In this document: positions 45,127 to 54,186 of the stretch, piece by piece
Layout: each line of letters starts with the position of its first letter
Numbering within the stretch: the stretch's first letter is position 1
Origin: Halomonas sp. 1513
Lineage (GTDB): Bacteria > Pseudomonadota > Gammaproteobacteria > Pseudomonadales > Halomonadaceae
Assembly (NCBI GenBank): GCA_001971685.1
Contig: CP019326.1
Location: forward strand, 1,798,001 to 1,862,000
DNA length: 64,000 nt
Reading direction: 5' to 3'
Translations under genes and position numbers: made by a program
Notes under the pieces: model-generated
Told to the model about the DNA's origin: nothing
Databases searched by the model: none
Seen by the model: only the letters and a program-made list of their open reading frames with translations

Positions 45127-46400
45127 ACCTGGTCATCGGACTCTCGCTGCTGATTTTGTTCGCCTTCGGCGTGCCGATCGCCATCTCGATCATGCTGGCG
45201 TCGATCATCGGCATCGAATTCTTCACCCGGCTGCCGCTACTGCTGGTGCCGCAGCAGATGTTCATCGGCATCGACAAATTCCCGCTGATGGCCATCCCGT
45301 TCTTCATCCTGGCCGGCAACCTGATGGCCGCCGGGGGGATCTCCCAGCGTCTGGTCGACCTGGCCAAGTCGATCGTCGGCCAGGTCCAGGGCGGGCTGGC
45401 GATGTCCTGCGTGCTGACCTGCATGATGTTCGCCGCGGTGTCCGGCTCCAGCGTGGCGACCACCTTCGCCATCGGCGCGATCCTGATCCCGGCGATGGTC
45501 AAGCACGGCTACCCCAAGCCGCTGGCGGCCTCGATCCAGGCCTCCTCGGCGGAGCTCGGGGTGCTGATTCCGCCGTCGATCCCGCTGATCCTCTACGGGG
45601 TCAGCACCGATACCTCGATCGGCCAGCTGTTCCTGGCCGGCGTGGGGCCGGGCTTCCTGATCGGCGGGGCGCTGATTCTGTTCCTCTACCTGTTCTGCAA
45701 GGCGCGCGGCTTCGGCAAGGAGGATTACAAGGACAGCACCGGCTTCGTCACCTCCTTCCAGCGCGCCTGGGCGGCGATGTTGATGCCGGTGGTGGTGATC
45801 GGCGGCATCTACGGCGGCGTGTTCACGCCCACCGAGGCCTCGGCGGTGGCGGTGTTCTACGCGCTGATCGTGGGTGGCTTCTACTATCGCGAACTGAAGC
45901 TCGCCGATATGGTGCCGATCCTGCGCCAGAGCGTGATCTCCACCGCGGCGGTGATGCTGATCATCGCCGCCGCCTCGCTGTTCAGCTTCCTGCTCAGCCG
46001 CATCGGCCTGCCGGCGCAGATCGCCAATGCGGTGACCGCGGCCATCGACAACCCGCTGATGTTCCTGCTGGTGGTCAATGCGCTGCTGCTGGTGGTGGGC
46101 ATGTTCATCGAGACCTCGGCGGCGATCCTGGTGCTGGCGCCGATCCTTACCCCGATCGCCATGCAGTTCGGCATCCACCCGGTGCACTTCGGGCTGGTGA
46201 TGGTGGTCAACCTGGCGCTGGGCATGATCACCCCGCCGCTCGGCGTCAACCTGTTCGCCGCTTGCGCGGTGGCCAAGATCTCGATCGATCAGATGCTGCC
46301 GTGGCTGCTGCGTTTCGTGCTGGTGGTGCTGGCCTGCCTGATGCTGATCACCTACCTGCCGTGGATCTCCATGGGCCTGGTCAATCTGGTATATGGATAA
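45123..46400 (+). CDS. dctM: TRAP transporter large permease subunit DctM (first system)
   Basis: This 425-residue integral membrane protein has about 12 hydrophobic segments and the DctM landmarks FPLMAIPFFILAGNLMAAGG, FAAVSGSSVATTFAIG, IPPSIPLILYGV and the late NLALGMITPPLGVNLF. The start overlaps the dctQ stop (ATGA). It carries the transport path of the TRAP importer. It ends 12 bases before the aldehyde dehydrogenase gene, which is in the same transcription unit. Confidence 0.92.
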   Translation: MNLVIGLSLLILFAFGVPIAISIMLASIIGIEFFTRLPLLLVPQQMFIGIDKFPLMAIPFFILAGNLMAAGGISQRLVDLAKSIVGQVQGGLAMSCVLTCMMFAAVSGSSVATTFAIGAILIPAMVKHGYPKPLAASIQASSAELGVLIPPSIPLILYGVSTDTSIGQLFLAGVGPGFLIGGALILFLYLFCKARGFGKEDYKDSTGFVTSFQRAWAAMLMPVVVIGGIYGGVFTPTEASAVAVFYALIVGGFYYRELKLADMVPILRQSVISTAAVMLIIAAASLFSFLLSRIGLPAQIANAVTAAIDNPLMFLLVVNALLLVVGMFIETSAAILVLAPILTPIAMQFGIHPVHFGLVMVVNLALGMITPPLGVNLFAACAVAKISIDQMLPWLLRFVLVVLACLMLITYLPWISMGLVNLVYG

Positions 46401-46412
46401 AGGAGAAGAACC

Positions 46413-47873
46413 ATGATGGAGAGCCCTGCAATGCCGCCCCAGGCGGCGCTGATCGGCGGCGAATGGCAGGCCACCGCCGCCACCCTGGATATGGAGGCCC
46501 CGGCCAGCGGCCGGGTCACCACCCGCATTGCGCGCTGCCAGGCGGCGGAAGTGGATGCGGCGGTGAGTGCCGCGCGCCGTGCCTTCGATGGGGAGCTCGG
46601 CGACTGGGCGCGCTGGAGTACCCGCGAGCGCGGCGCCTGGCTGCTGGCCATGGCCGCGGCCATCGAGGCCGACCACGCCCATCTGGCGGCGCTGGAGTGC
46701 CTCGACACCGGCAAGCCGCTGACCCAGGCGCGTGCCGACATCAGCGCCTGCGCGCGCTATTTCCGCTTCTACGGTGGCGGCGCCGACAAGCTCCACGGCG
46801 AGACCATCCCCTATGAGACCGGCTTCACGGTGATGACCCTGCGCGAGCCCTACGGCGTGTGTGCCCAGATCATCCCCTGGAACTACCCGGCGCAGATCTT
46901 CGGCCGCTGCGTAGCGGCGGCGCTGGCCACCGGCAACACGGTGGTGCTCAAGCCCGCCGAGGACGCTTGCCTGAGCGTGCTACGCCTGGCCGAGCTGGCC
47001 ACCCAGCTCGGCCTGCCCGCCGGGGTGCTCAACGTGGTGCCGGGGCTGGGTCGCGAGGCCGGCGCCGCGCTGGCCGCGCATCCGGGCATCGATCATCTCT
47101 CCTTTACCGGCTCGCCGGAGACCGGCACCCAGGTGGCCCAGGCGGCGGCGGTGCACCATGTGCCGGTGACCCTGGAGCTGGGCGGCAAGTCGCCGCAGAT
47201 CGTGTTCGCCGATGCCGACCTCGACGCCGCCTTCGATACCGTGGTGCGCGGCATCATCCAGAACGCCGGCCAGACCTGTTCGGCGGGTAGCCGGCTGCTG
47301 GTCCAGCGTGAGATCGCCGAGGCCTTCACCGGACGCCTGGTGGAGCGCTTCGCAGCGCTGCGCTGCGACGCCGGCGAAGCCGATGCCGACTGCGGGCCGC
47401 TGATCAACGCCCGCCAGAAGTCGCGGCTCGAGGCGCGCCTGGCCGCCGCCGAGGCCGACGGCATTCGCATCGCGGCACGTGGTAGGTTGGCCGAGGGCGC
47501 ATCAGCGCAGGGCCACTTCGTGGTGCCGCAGCTGCTCACCGGGATCCCTGACGGCCACAGCGTGCTCAACGAGGAGCTGTTCGGCCCGGTGCTGGCGGTG
47601 CAGGTCTTCGACGACGAGGCTGAGGCGCTGCGCCTGGCCAACGCCACCGACTTCGGCCTGTGTGCCGGCGTCTGGACCCGCGACGGTGGGCGGCAGCTGC
47701 GCCTGGCGCGGGGCATCCGCAGCGGTCAGGTATTCGTCAACAACTACGGCGCCGGCGGCGGCATCGAGCTGCCCTTCGGCGGTGTGGGGCGCTCCGGCCA
47801 CGGCCGCGAGAAGGGCTTCGAGGGCCTGCGCAGCTATACGCGCCTCAAGACGGTGGCGATCCAGCATGGCTGA
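46413..47873 (+). CDS. NAD(P)-dependent aldehyde dehydrogenase
   Basis: This 486-residue protein is a full-length aldehyde dehydrogenase: IIPWNYPAQIFGRCVAAALA, a cofactor loop FTGSPETGTQVAQ, LELGGKSPQIVFADADLD with catalytic E255, GQTCSAGSRLL with catalytic C289, and EELFGPVLAVQVFDDE. AAGGAGA at 46400-46406 supports the start. The sequence is of the betaine-aldehyde-dehydrogenase-like broad group, so the substrate is not evident. In this operon it may oxidise a semialdehyde or glycolaldehyde from sugar-acid breakdown. One option is alpha-ketoglutarate semialdehyde, if the FAH-type protein encoded at 51074-52237 is a deoxypentonate dehydratase. Confidence 0.85.
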   Translation: MMESPAMPPQAALIGGEWQATAATLDMEAPASGRVTTRIARCQAAEVDAAVSAARRAFDGELGDWARWSTRERGAWLLAMAAAIEADHAHLAALECLDTGKPLTQARADISACARYFRFYGGGADKLHGETIPYETGFTVMTLREPYGVCAQIIPWNYPAQIFGRCVAAALATGNTVVLKPAEDACLSVLRLAELATQLGLPAGVLNVVPGLGREAGAALAAHPGIDHLSFTGSPETGTQVAQAAAVHHVPVTLELGGKSPQIVFADADLDAAFDTVVRGIIQNAGQTCSAGSRLLVQREIAEAFTGRLVERFAALRCDAGEADADCGPLINARQKSRLEARLAAAEADGIRIAARGRLAEGASAQGHFVVPQLLTGIPDGHSVLNEELFGPVLAVQVFDDEAEALRLANATDFGLCAGVWTRDGGRQLRLARGIRSGQVFVNNYGAGGGIELPFGGVGRSGHGREKGFEGLRSYTRLKTVAIQHG

Positions 47874-47930
47874 TATCCGTCGTTGTAATACGCCCCTTTT
47901 TATACCGTTATCTTACTGTGGAGGCCTGCA

Positions 47931-48827
47931 ATGAACCACTCCCCTGAAGCGTCTGATCGAGTGTTGCGCATCGGCATGGTCGGCGTCGGGCTGATGGGCC
48001 ACGGCATCGCCAGCAACCTGCTCAAGGCCGGGCATTCGCTGACCTTTCTCGACCACCCCGGCAACCAGCCGGTGGACGACCTGCGTGCGGCCGGCGCCGA
48101 GTCCCGCGCCAGCGCCCGCGAGGTGGCCGAAGGCGCCGAGCTGGTGCTGCTGTGCGTGACCGGCTCGCCGCAGGTCGAGGCGGTGCTGTTCGAGCCCGGC
48201 GGCGTGCTGGAGGGGCTGGCGCCCGGGGCGGTGGTGGTGGACTGCTCCACGGCGCTGCCCAGCGCCACGGCCAAGGTGGCCGAGCGGGTCGAGCAGGCCG
48301 GTGGCCGTTTCATGGACGCCGCCATGACCCGCACGCCCAAGGAGGCCGAGGAGGGCAGGCTTAACCTGATCGTCGGCGCGCCCCAGGCGCTGTTCGATGA
48401 GCTGCGTCCGGTACTGGCGTGCTTCGCCGAGAACATCGCCCACGCCGGCGACGTCAGCGCCGGTCATACGCTCAAGCTGCTGCACAACTTCGTCTCGCTG
48501 GGCTTCTCGGCGGTGCTCGCCGAGGCCGCGGCGGCCTCGCGGCGGGCCGGCATCGACGACGCGGCGCTGCTCGAGGTACTCGGCAAGGGCGGCGGCGGCG
48601 GAGTGGTGTTCGAGCGCCTGCGGCCGTTCATTGCCGACGGTGATTCCACTGGCTTTCGCTTCAGCGTCGCCAACGCCAGCAAGGATCTCGGCTACTACCA
48701 CACCATGACCGACGAGCTTGGAGTCGAGCGTGGCGTTGCCGCAGCGGTGCACGCCCTCTACCAGAGCATCGACGACCCGGCGCTGACGGTGCCGGAGGTG
48801 ATTGGCGAGCTCGAAAGGCGCCGCTAG
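47931..48827 (+). CDS. NAD(P)-dependent beta-hydroxyacid dehydrogenase
   Basis: This 298-residue protein has the Rossmann motif [16 protein letters not shown] and the catalytic-lysine segment [12 protein letters not shown] of the 3-hydroxyisobutyrate dehydrogenase family. The usual DAPVSGG signature is replaced by [20 protein letters not shown], which marks a separate subgroup. TGGAGG lies seven bases before the ATG. Next door is an HpcH/HpaI aldolase, so a tartronate-semialdehyde-reductase-like step after retro-aldol cleavage is one possible role. The altered signature argues that the substrate is different or that the enzyme handles a related acid. A specific name is not justified. Confidence 0.8.
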   Translation: MNHSPEASDRVLRIGMVGVGLMGHGIASNLLKAGHSLTFLDHPGNQPVDDLRAAGAESRASAREVAEGAELVLLCVTGSPQVEAVLFEPGGVLEGLAPGAVVVDCSTALPSATAKVAERVEQAGGRFMDAAMTRTPKEAEEGRLNLIVGAPQALFDELRPVLACFAENIAHAGDVSAGHTLKLLHNFVSLGFSAVLAEAAAASRRAGIDDAALLEVLGKGGGGGVVFERLRPFIADGDSTGFRFSVANASKDLGYYHTMTDELGVERGVAAAVHALYQSIDDPALTVPEVIGELERRR

Positions 48828-48856
48828 TCGCCAAGACAAGCCCACAAAAGGGGAGC

Positions 48857-49624
48857 ATGATGCAGGAAAACGTCTTCAAGACACGGCTGCTGGCCGGCGA
48901 GCCGCAGACCGGCATCTGGCTGGGCATGGCCAGCCCCTACGTCGCCGAGATGGCCGCCACCGCGGGCTTCGACTGGCTGCTGCTCGACGCCGAGCACGCG
49001 CCCAACGACGTCGCCAGCCTGCTCGCCCAGCTGCAGGCCATGGCGCCCTATACCAGCGCCCCGGTGGTACGGCCGCCGGTGGGCGACCCGGTGCTGATCA
49101 AGCGCTACCTGGATATCGGCGTTCAGAACCTGCTGGTGCCGATGGTCGAGTCGGCGGAACAGGCCGCCGCCCTGGTGGCGGCGATGCGCTACCCTCCCGA
49201 GGGCATCCGCGGCGTGGGCCACGTGCTGTCGCGGGCGGCGCGCTGGGGGCAGGTGCCCGATTACCTGTCCCAGGCCAACCGCCAGATGTGCCTGCTGGTG
49301 CAGGTCGAGACCCTGCGCGGCCTGGAGAATCTCGAGGCGATTGCCGCGGTGGAGGGCGTCGACGGCGTCTTCATCGGGCCGGCGGATCTCTCCGCAGCGA
49401 TGGGGCATCTCGGCGACCTGGGCCACCCCGAGGTGGTGGCGGCGGTGGACGACGGCGTGCGGCGTATCCGCGCCGCCGGCAAAGCGGCGGGTATCGTCAC
49501 CGTCGACGAAGCCGAAGCGCAGCGCTACCTCGAGGCTGGCTGCAGCTTCGTCGGCGTGGGTGTCGACAGCGTGCTGTTCGTCGACGCGCTGCGTGGCCTG
49601 GCGGGGCGCTTCAGCACCCGTTGA
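48857..49624 (+). CDS. HpcH/HpaI-family class II aldolase
   Basis: This 255-residue protein shows the family's TIM-barrel landmarks: [32 protein letters not shown] with the catalytic base region, PLVRPPVGD-like sequence [35 protein letters not shown] with metal-ligand Glu, and [12 protein letters not shown] with metal-ligand Asp. Family enzymes split 2-keto-3-deoxy acids, such as 5-keto-4-deoxyglucarate (GarL) or 4-hydroxy-2-oxoheptanedioate, to pyruvate plus an aldehyde. With a UxaA/GarD-type dehydratase in the same locus, cleavage of a deoxy-keto sugar acid is likely. It is convergent with the FAD oxidase gene, only 16 bases away, without a visible terminator. Confidence 0.85.
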   Translation: MMQENVFKTRLLAGEPQTGIWLGMASPYVAEMAATAGFDWLLLDAEHAPNDVASLLAQLQAMAPYTSAPVVRPPVGDPVLIKRYLDIGVQNLLVPMVESAEQAAALVAAMRYPPEGIRGVGHVLSRAARWGQVPDYLSQANRQMCLLVQVETLRGLENLEAIAAVEGVDGVFIGPADLSAAMGHLGDLGHPEVVAAVDDGVRRIRAAGKAAGIVTVDEAEAQRYLEAGCSFVGVGVDSVLFVDALRGLAGRFSTR

Positions 49625-49640
49625 GCGTTGCGCTCAGCCC

Positions 49641-51059
49641 TTACGGCCGGGGCAGAATGCGCCCCGGGTTCAGGGCGTGTGCCGGATCGAACAGCGTCTT
49701 GATGCCGTCTGCCAGCTCGCGTTCCAGCGGCGACAGCCGTGCCAGGTAGGCGGCCTGCTTGGTGCGGCCGATGCCGTGCTCGGCGCTGATGCTGCCGCCT
49801 AGGTCATCCACCACCTCGAACAGCAGCGCCTCCAGCTCATGCAGGTGGGCGTGCTTGTCGGCGTCCGCCATAGCCCTGGGAGGCAGCACATTGACGTGCA
49901 GGTTGCCGTCGCCGATGTGGCCGTAAGCGATCACCTCACAGTCCGGCGATGCCGCCATGATCGCCGCCGAGGCGCGTTCGACGACCTCTGGAATCCGCGA
50001 AATGGGCACCGAGACATCGCTGCGCAGGTGCTCGCCGTAGCGCCGCTGGCCCTCCAGCATGCTCTCGCGGAACTGCCACAGCTGCTGGCCCTGGGCATCG
50101 CTTGCCGCCAGGGCGCCGTCCAGCACCAGCTCGCGCTCCATGCCCTGTTCGAGCAGGTGCTCGAGCATCGCGCCGAGATCCAGCGGGCCGCTGGCGGCGA
50201 CCTCCATCAGCACGTACCAGGGGTAAGCGTCGTCGAGCGGGTCGCTGAGCGTCGGCGTGGCCTCCATGGCCAGCTGGATGCAGCGCCGCGGGATCAGCTC
50301 GAAGGCGCTGAGCAGGTCGCTGCAGTCGCGGCGTGCCAGCCCGTAGAGCGCAATCACCGCCTCCACCGAGGGCAGGCCGAGCAGCGCCGTGCGGCTCTGG
50401 GTCGCCCGCGGCGAGAGCTTGAGTACCGCCGCGGTGACGATGCCCAGGGTGCCCTCGCTGCCCAGCAGCAGCTGCTGCAGCGGGTAGCCGCGGTTGTCCT
50501 TGTGCAGCGCCTTGAGGCCGTGCCAGATGCGCCCGTCGGGCATTACCACCTCGAGACCCAGCACCAGCTCGCGCATCATGCCGTAGCGCAGCACGTTGAG
50601 GCCGCCGGCGTTGGTGGCGATATTGCCGCCGATCTGGCAGCTGCCCTGGGCGCCCAGCGACAGCGGGAAGTCGCAGTCGTGCTCGGCCGCCGCCTGCTTG
50701 ACGTTGTCGAGGATGCAGCCGGCGTCGACGGTCATGCTGAAGTTGATCGGGTCGATCTCGCGCACCCGGTCCATGCGCTCCAGGCTGATCACCAGTTCAG
50801 CGCCGTCTTCGGCCGGCAGGGCGCCGGCCACCAGGCCGCTGTGGCCGCCCTGGGGCGTCATGGCCACGCCGTGCTCGCGACACAGCCGCACGGTGTCGGC
50901 CACCTCCTCGGTGGACGCGGGGCGCGCCACCGCCAGCGGCTGGCCGAGCCGCTCGCCGGCCCAGTCGACCGTGTAGCGGGCCATGTCGTCGCGCTCGCGC
51001 AGCAGGCCGCGCTGACCCAGTCGCTGTTGCAGGGCATCGAGTAGCGTGTCGGTGCTCAT
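49641..51059 (-). CDS. FAD-linked 2-hydroxyacid oxidase/dehydrogenase (GlcD type)
   Basis: This 472-residue protein has the PCMH-type FAD domain (MTPQGGHSGLVAGALP, GGNIATNAGGLNVLRYGM) and the C-terminal FAD-oxidase domain with YGHIGDGNLHVNVL and SAEHGIGRTKQAAY. AAGGAGG lies 8-9 bases upstream of the ATG. Members oxidise D-lactate, D-2-hydroxyglutarate, glycolate and similar 2-hydroxyacids, passing electrons to the respiratory chain. It is co-transcribed with the FAH-family gene, whose stop is 14 bases upstream. A 2-hydroxyacid from sugar-acid breakdown is the likely substrate. Confidence 0.87.
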   Translation of the reverse strand: MSTDTLLDALQQRLGQRGLLRERDDMARYTVDWAGERLGQPLAVARPASTEEVADTVRLCREHGVAMTPQGGHSGLVAGALPAEDGAELVISLERMDRVREIDPINFSMTVDAGCILDNVKQAAAEHDCDFPLSLGAQGSCQIGGNIATNAGGLNVLRYGMMRELVLGLEVVMPDGRIWHGLKALHKDNRGYPLQQLLLGSEGTLGIVTAAVLKLSPRATQSRTALLGLPSVEAVIALYGLARRDCSDLLSAFELIPRRCIQLAMEATPTLSDPLDDAYPWYVLMEVAASGPLDLGAMLEHLLEQGMERELVLDGALAASDAQGQQLWQFRESMLEGQRRYGEHLRSDVSVPISRIPEVVERASAAIMAASPDCEVIAYGHIGDGNLHVNVLPPRAMADADKHAHLHELEALLFEVVDDLGGSISAEHGIGRTKQAAYLARLSPLERELADGIKTLFDPAHALNPGRILPRP

Positions 51060-51073
51060 GAGTGTCGGCCTCC

Positions 51074-52237
51074 TTAACCCTGGCTGAGGTCACGCATCAG
51101 TTGGCGAATGCCGTAGGTCCAGGGCGGCAGCTGATCGCTGCGCCCGACCCGATTGACCAGCGCGCCCAGCGTCGGGGTGGCGATGGTCACGGTATCGCCC
51201 AGGTGGTGGGTGAAGCCCTGGCCCTGGCCGTCGCGATCCTGGATCGGCGAGAACATGGTGCCCAGGTAGAGCATCACGCCATCCGGGTACTGGTGGTGGG
51301 CGCCGATGGTCTGGCGTACCAGGTCCAGCGGGTCGCGGCTGATCTCGGCCATGTCGCTCTCGCCCTCGAGCAGGAAGTCGTCGTCCTGCCCTTCGATGCG
51401 CAGCGAGACCTTGGCGCGGCGCACGTCGTCGATGCCGAAGCCGTCGTCGAATACGCGAATGAACGGGCCGATGGCGCTGGAGGCGTTGTTGTCCTTGGCC
51501 TTGCCCAGCAGCAGGGCGCTGCGGCCCTCGACGTCGCGCAGGTTGACGTCGTTGCCCAGGGTCGCGCCCTTGACCTCGCCGCGGCTGTCCACCGCCAGCA
51601 CGATCTCCGGCTCGGGGTTGTTCCACTGCGAGGCGGGGTGCAGGCCCACCGTGGTTCCGAACCCCACCGACGACAGCGGCGGCGCCTTGGAGAACACCTC
51701 GGCGTCGGGGCCGATGCCCACCTCCATGTACTGCGACCAGCCGCCGCGCTGCTGGAGTTCGTGCTTGAGCGCCATGGCTTCATCGGAGCCCGGCACGATC
51801 TGCGACAGGTCGCTGCCGATCAGCGCCTGCAGTTCGGCGCGCAGGGTGTTGGCCCGCCCCGGGTCGCCGCCGGCCTGCTCCTCGATGACCCGCTCCATCA
51901 GGCTCACCGCGAAGGTCACCCCGCACGCCTTGACCGCTTGCACGTCGCAGGGGGCGAGCAGGTAGGGGGCACGCTGGGGCTCGGCCAGCGAGTTGTCGAG
52001 CAGGGCCTGCACCGGGCCCAGCGACTCGCCCTCGGCGCTGCGCAGCGCCTCGACCAGGTCGTCGCGCTCGAGCAGGTCGGCCATGGTCGGCCCCAGGTGG
52101 CTGATATCGATCGCCTCATCGCCGCGCAGCGTGATGAGTACCGGGCGCGGCTGCGGCGCGTCGCGCCAGGCGCGGCCGACCAGCAGCGCGCGGTCGAGGT
52201 CGTGGGGCAGCAGGTCGGGGGAGCGGTGACGGGTCAT
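51074..52237 (-). CDS. Fumarylacetoacetate-hydrolase-family protein, XylX/deoxypentonate dehydratase-like
   Basis: This 387-residue protein is longer than the usual FAH hydrolases. It carries the C-terminal FAH core: GLHPASQWNNPEPEIVLAVD with metal-ligand Glu residues, GATLGNDVNLRDVEGRSALL, AKDNNASSAIGPFIRVFDD and GTMFSPIQDRDG. This arrangement recalls the XylX-type 2-keto-3-deoxy-pentonate dehydratases of nonphosphorylative pentose pathways, which yield alpha-ketoglutarate semialdehyde. That assignment is from remembered family patterns and is tentative; a hydrolase of a diketo acid is the alternative. It is the first gene of a leftward pair and divergent from an SDR gene. Confidence 0.75.
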   Translation of the reverse strand: MTRHRSPDLLPHDLDRALLVGRAWRDAPQPRPVLITLRGDEAIDISHLGPTMADLLERDDLVEALRSAEGESLGPVQALLDNSLAEPQRAPYLLAPCDVQAVKACGVTFAVSLMERVIEEQAGGDPGRANTLRAELQALIGSDLSQIVPGSDEAMALKHELQQRGGWSQYMEVGIGPDAEVFSKAPPLSSVGFGTTVGLHPASQWNNPEPEIVLAVDSRGEVKGATLGNDVNLRDVEGRSALLLGKAKDNNASSAIGPFIRVFDDGFGIDDVRRAKVSLRIEGQDDDFLLEGESDMAEISRDPLDLVRQTIGAHHQYPDGVMLYLGTMFSPIQDRDGQGQGFTHHLGDTVTIATPTLGALVNRVGRSDQLPPWTYGIRQLMRDLSQG

Positions 52238-52402
52238 GGGGCCTCCGTGGGTGGCGAGCTGGCGGCTGGCCGGGCATCGCCTATCATGTTATTGATGTCG
52301 TCTTGTATGAAAGGTATGCCATTACTATAACAGCGTAATTCACCATATCTACAGGGCGTAGCGCATCCAGAGACACGATCGCAAGGCCTGAGGAGTGATG
52401 CC
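52238..52402. promoter_or_regulatory. Divergent promoter region between the FAH-type and SDR genes
   Basis: This 165-base AT-richer gap must hold both divergent promoters. It contains TTGTATGAAAGGTATGCC (52303-52320), with two GTATG half-sites like those seen at 55417 and 63790. No clear -35/-10 pair was identified. Confidence 0.35.
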
Positions 52403-53167
52403 ATGTTCGACGAGTGGAAAGGTAAGCGTGTGCTGATCACCGGCGCCAGCCGCGGGATCGGGGCGGCGGTAGCGCTGCAGCTGGGGCGGCTGGGGGCCAG
52501 GGTCGGGGTGCACTACCACGCCAGTACCGAAGGCGCCGAGCAGGTGGTCGAGGCGATCCGTGCGGCGGGGGGCGAAGCGGTAGCCTTGAAGGGCGACCTC
52601 AGTCGCTCGGCGGATGCCAAGCGGGTGGTCGACGAGGCCGCCGAGCAGCTGGGTGGGCTCGACGTGTTGATCAACAATGCCGGCGACATGCTGGGCCGCG
52701 TGGCGCTGGAGGAGATCGACGACGCGCGCTACGACGGCGTCATGGACCTCAACGTGCGCTCGCTGGTGATGGCCTCCCAGGCGGCGCTGCCGCATCTGCG
52801 CCGCGCGGGTGGCGGCAATATCATTCATACCACCTCCATTGCCGCCCGCAACGGCGGCGGCCCGGGGGCCGGCCTGTATGCCTCGGCCAAGGGCTTCGTG
52901 AGCACCCTGACGCGCAATATGGCCAAGGAGCTCGCCGCCGAGGGTATCCGGGTCAACGCCGTGGCGCCGGGCACCATCGCCACCGACTTCCACGCCCGGC
53001 ACTCCAACACCGGGCACCTGGACGCGGCGCGCGCCAGCATTCCCATGGGCCGGCTGGGCACTGCCGAGGAGTGCGTCGGCGCCTATCTGTTCCTGGGCAG
53101 CGAGGCGCTGAGCGGCTACGTCACCGGGCAAGTCATCGAGGTCAACGGAGGGCAATTGATGCCATGA
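52403..53167 (+). CDS. Short-chain dehydrogenase/reductase
   Basis: This 254-residue classical SDR has [16 protein letters not shown] (cofactor motif), [13 protein letters not shown], the catalytic Ser in [12 protein letters not shown] and the YASAKGF active site (Tyr-x-x-x-Lys). The end [17 protein letters not shown] is typical. The substrate is not determined. It is the first gene of the operon that continues with pdxA2 and dtnK, with a 4-base overlap, so it probably acts on a sugar acid or its lactone or aldehyde form that feeds D-threonate catabolism. TGAGGAG upstream gives a good ribosome site. Confidence 0.83.
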   Translation: MFDEWKGKRVLITGASRGIGAAVALQLGRLGARVGVHYHASTEGAEQVVEAIRAAGGEAVALKGDLSRSADAKRVVDEAAEQLGGLDVLINNAGDMLGRVALEEIDDARYDGVMDLNVRSLVMASQAALPHLRRAGGGNIIHTTSIAARNGGGPGAGLYASAKGFVSTLTRNMAKELAAEGIRVNAVAPGTIATDFHARHSNTGHLDAARASIPMGRLGTAEECVGAYLFLGSEALSGYVTGQVIEVNGGQLMP

Positions 53168-54186
53168 GTGAATCGCATACTGAAGGGACCGCTGTGCCCC
53201 CGTTCGCCACCGCCATCACCATGGGCGACCCGGCTGGCATCGGGCCGGAGATCATCTGCCGGGCGGTGGCCGCGATGCCCGAGGAGACACGCCGCCAGAC
53301 GCTGCTGGTGGGGGATCCGGCGATCTTTCGTCGCGCCGCGGCGCTGATCGAGGCGCCGCTGGCGCTTATCCCCTGGTCGCCCGGCGATGCGCTCCCCGAC
53401 CAGGGCGTGGCGGTGGCCGCGGTGGAGGCGCCGGCGGGGGGCGAGATCCCCGATGGCCGGATCAGCGCCGCCGCCGGCGACATGGCCTTCCGCTGCGTCG
53501 AGCGGGCGGTGCAGCTGGTCCAGGCGCGCCACGCCGGGGTGATCGTCACCGCGCCGCTCAACAAGGCGGCGCTGCATGCCGCGGGCCACGACTACGACGG
53601 CCATACCGGCATGCTGGCCTCGCTGACCGGCGCACCGTCGTCGTTCATGCTGCTGGCGTCCGAAACGCTCTCCACGCTGCACGTCTCGACCCACGTCTCG
53701 CTGCGCGACGCCATCGAGCGGGTCACACCCGAACGCATCATCGCCACCGTCGAGGCGGGGCACGCCCATCTCAAGGCGCTGGGCCTGGCCCAGCCGCGCA
53801 TCGCCGTGGCCGGCTTGAACCCGCACTGCGGCGAGGGCGGCATCTTCGGCGACGAGGATGAGCGCTGCATCGCCCCAGCGGTAGAGGCCCTGCGCGAGGC
53901 GGGCTTCGACGTGCAGGGGCCGATCTCCGCCGACACGGTCTTCTACCGCGCCAGCCGCGGCGAGTTCGACCTGGTGGTGGCGCAGTACCACGACCAGGGG
54001 CATATCCCGGTCAAGCTGATCGCCTTCGATACCACCGTCAACGTCAGCCTGGGCTTGCCGATCCAGCGTACCTCGGTAGATCACGGCACCGCCTTCGACA
54101 TCGCCTGGCAGGGCCGCGCCGACGCCACCAACCTGGGCTCGGCACTGGCCTATGCCCAGCGCCTGGTAGCCGGAGGCATGGTGTGA
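53164..54186 (+). CDS. pdxA2: 4-phospho-D-threonate 3-dehydrogenase (PdxA2)
   Basis: ATG 53164 overlaps the SDR stop (ATGA) and gives 340 residues. PdxA-family motifs are all present: [21 protein letters not shown], the zinc-ligand histidine in [39 protein letters not shown] and [14 protein letters not shown]. Pyridoxine-pathway PdxA oxidises 4-phosphohydroxythreonine. PdxA2 paralogues next to DUF1537 kinases oxidise and decarboxylate 4-phospho-D-threonate or -erythronate to dihydroxyacetone phosphate. The adjacent kinase gene (GTGA overlap) makes the second role much the more likely. Confidence 0.88.
   Translation: MSESHTEGTAVPPFATAITMGDPAGIGPEIICRAVAAMPEETRRQTLLVGDPAIFRRAAALIEAPLALIPWSPGDALPDQGVAVAAVEAPAGGEIPDGRISAAAGDMAFRCVERAVQLVQARHAGVIVTAPLNKAALHAAGHDYDGHTGMLASLTGAPSSFMLLASETLSTLHVSTHVSLRDAIERVTPERIIATVEAGHAHLKALGLAQPRIAVAGLNPHCGEGGIFGDEDERCIAPAVEALREAGFDVQGPISADTVFYRASRGEFDLVVAQYHDQGHIPVKLIAFDTTVNVSLGLPIQRTSVDHGTAFDIAWQGRADATNLGSALAYAQRLVAGGMV

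Noticed and set aside
50797..51093. Other-frame ORFs opposite the FAD oxidase and FAH genes, including 49839-51044 and 51062-52330 on the plus strand
   Set aside because: They are high-GC shadows of well-supported minus-strand genes with complete family motifs.
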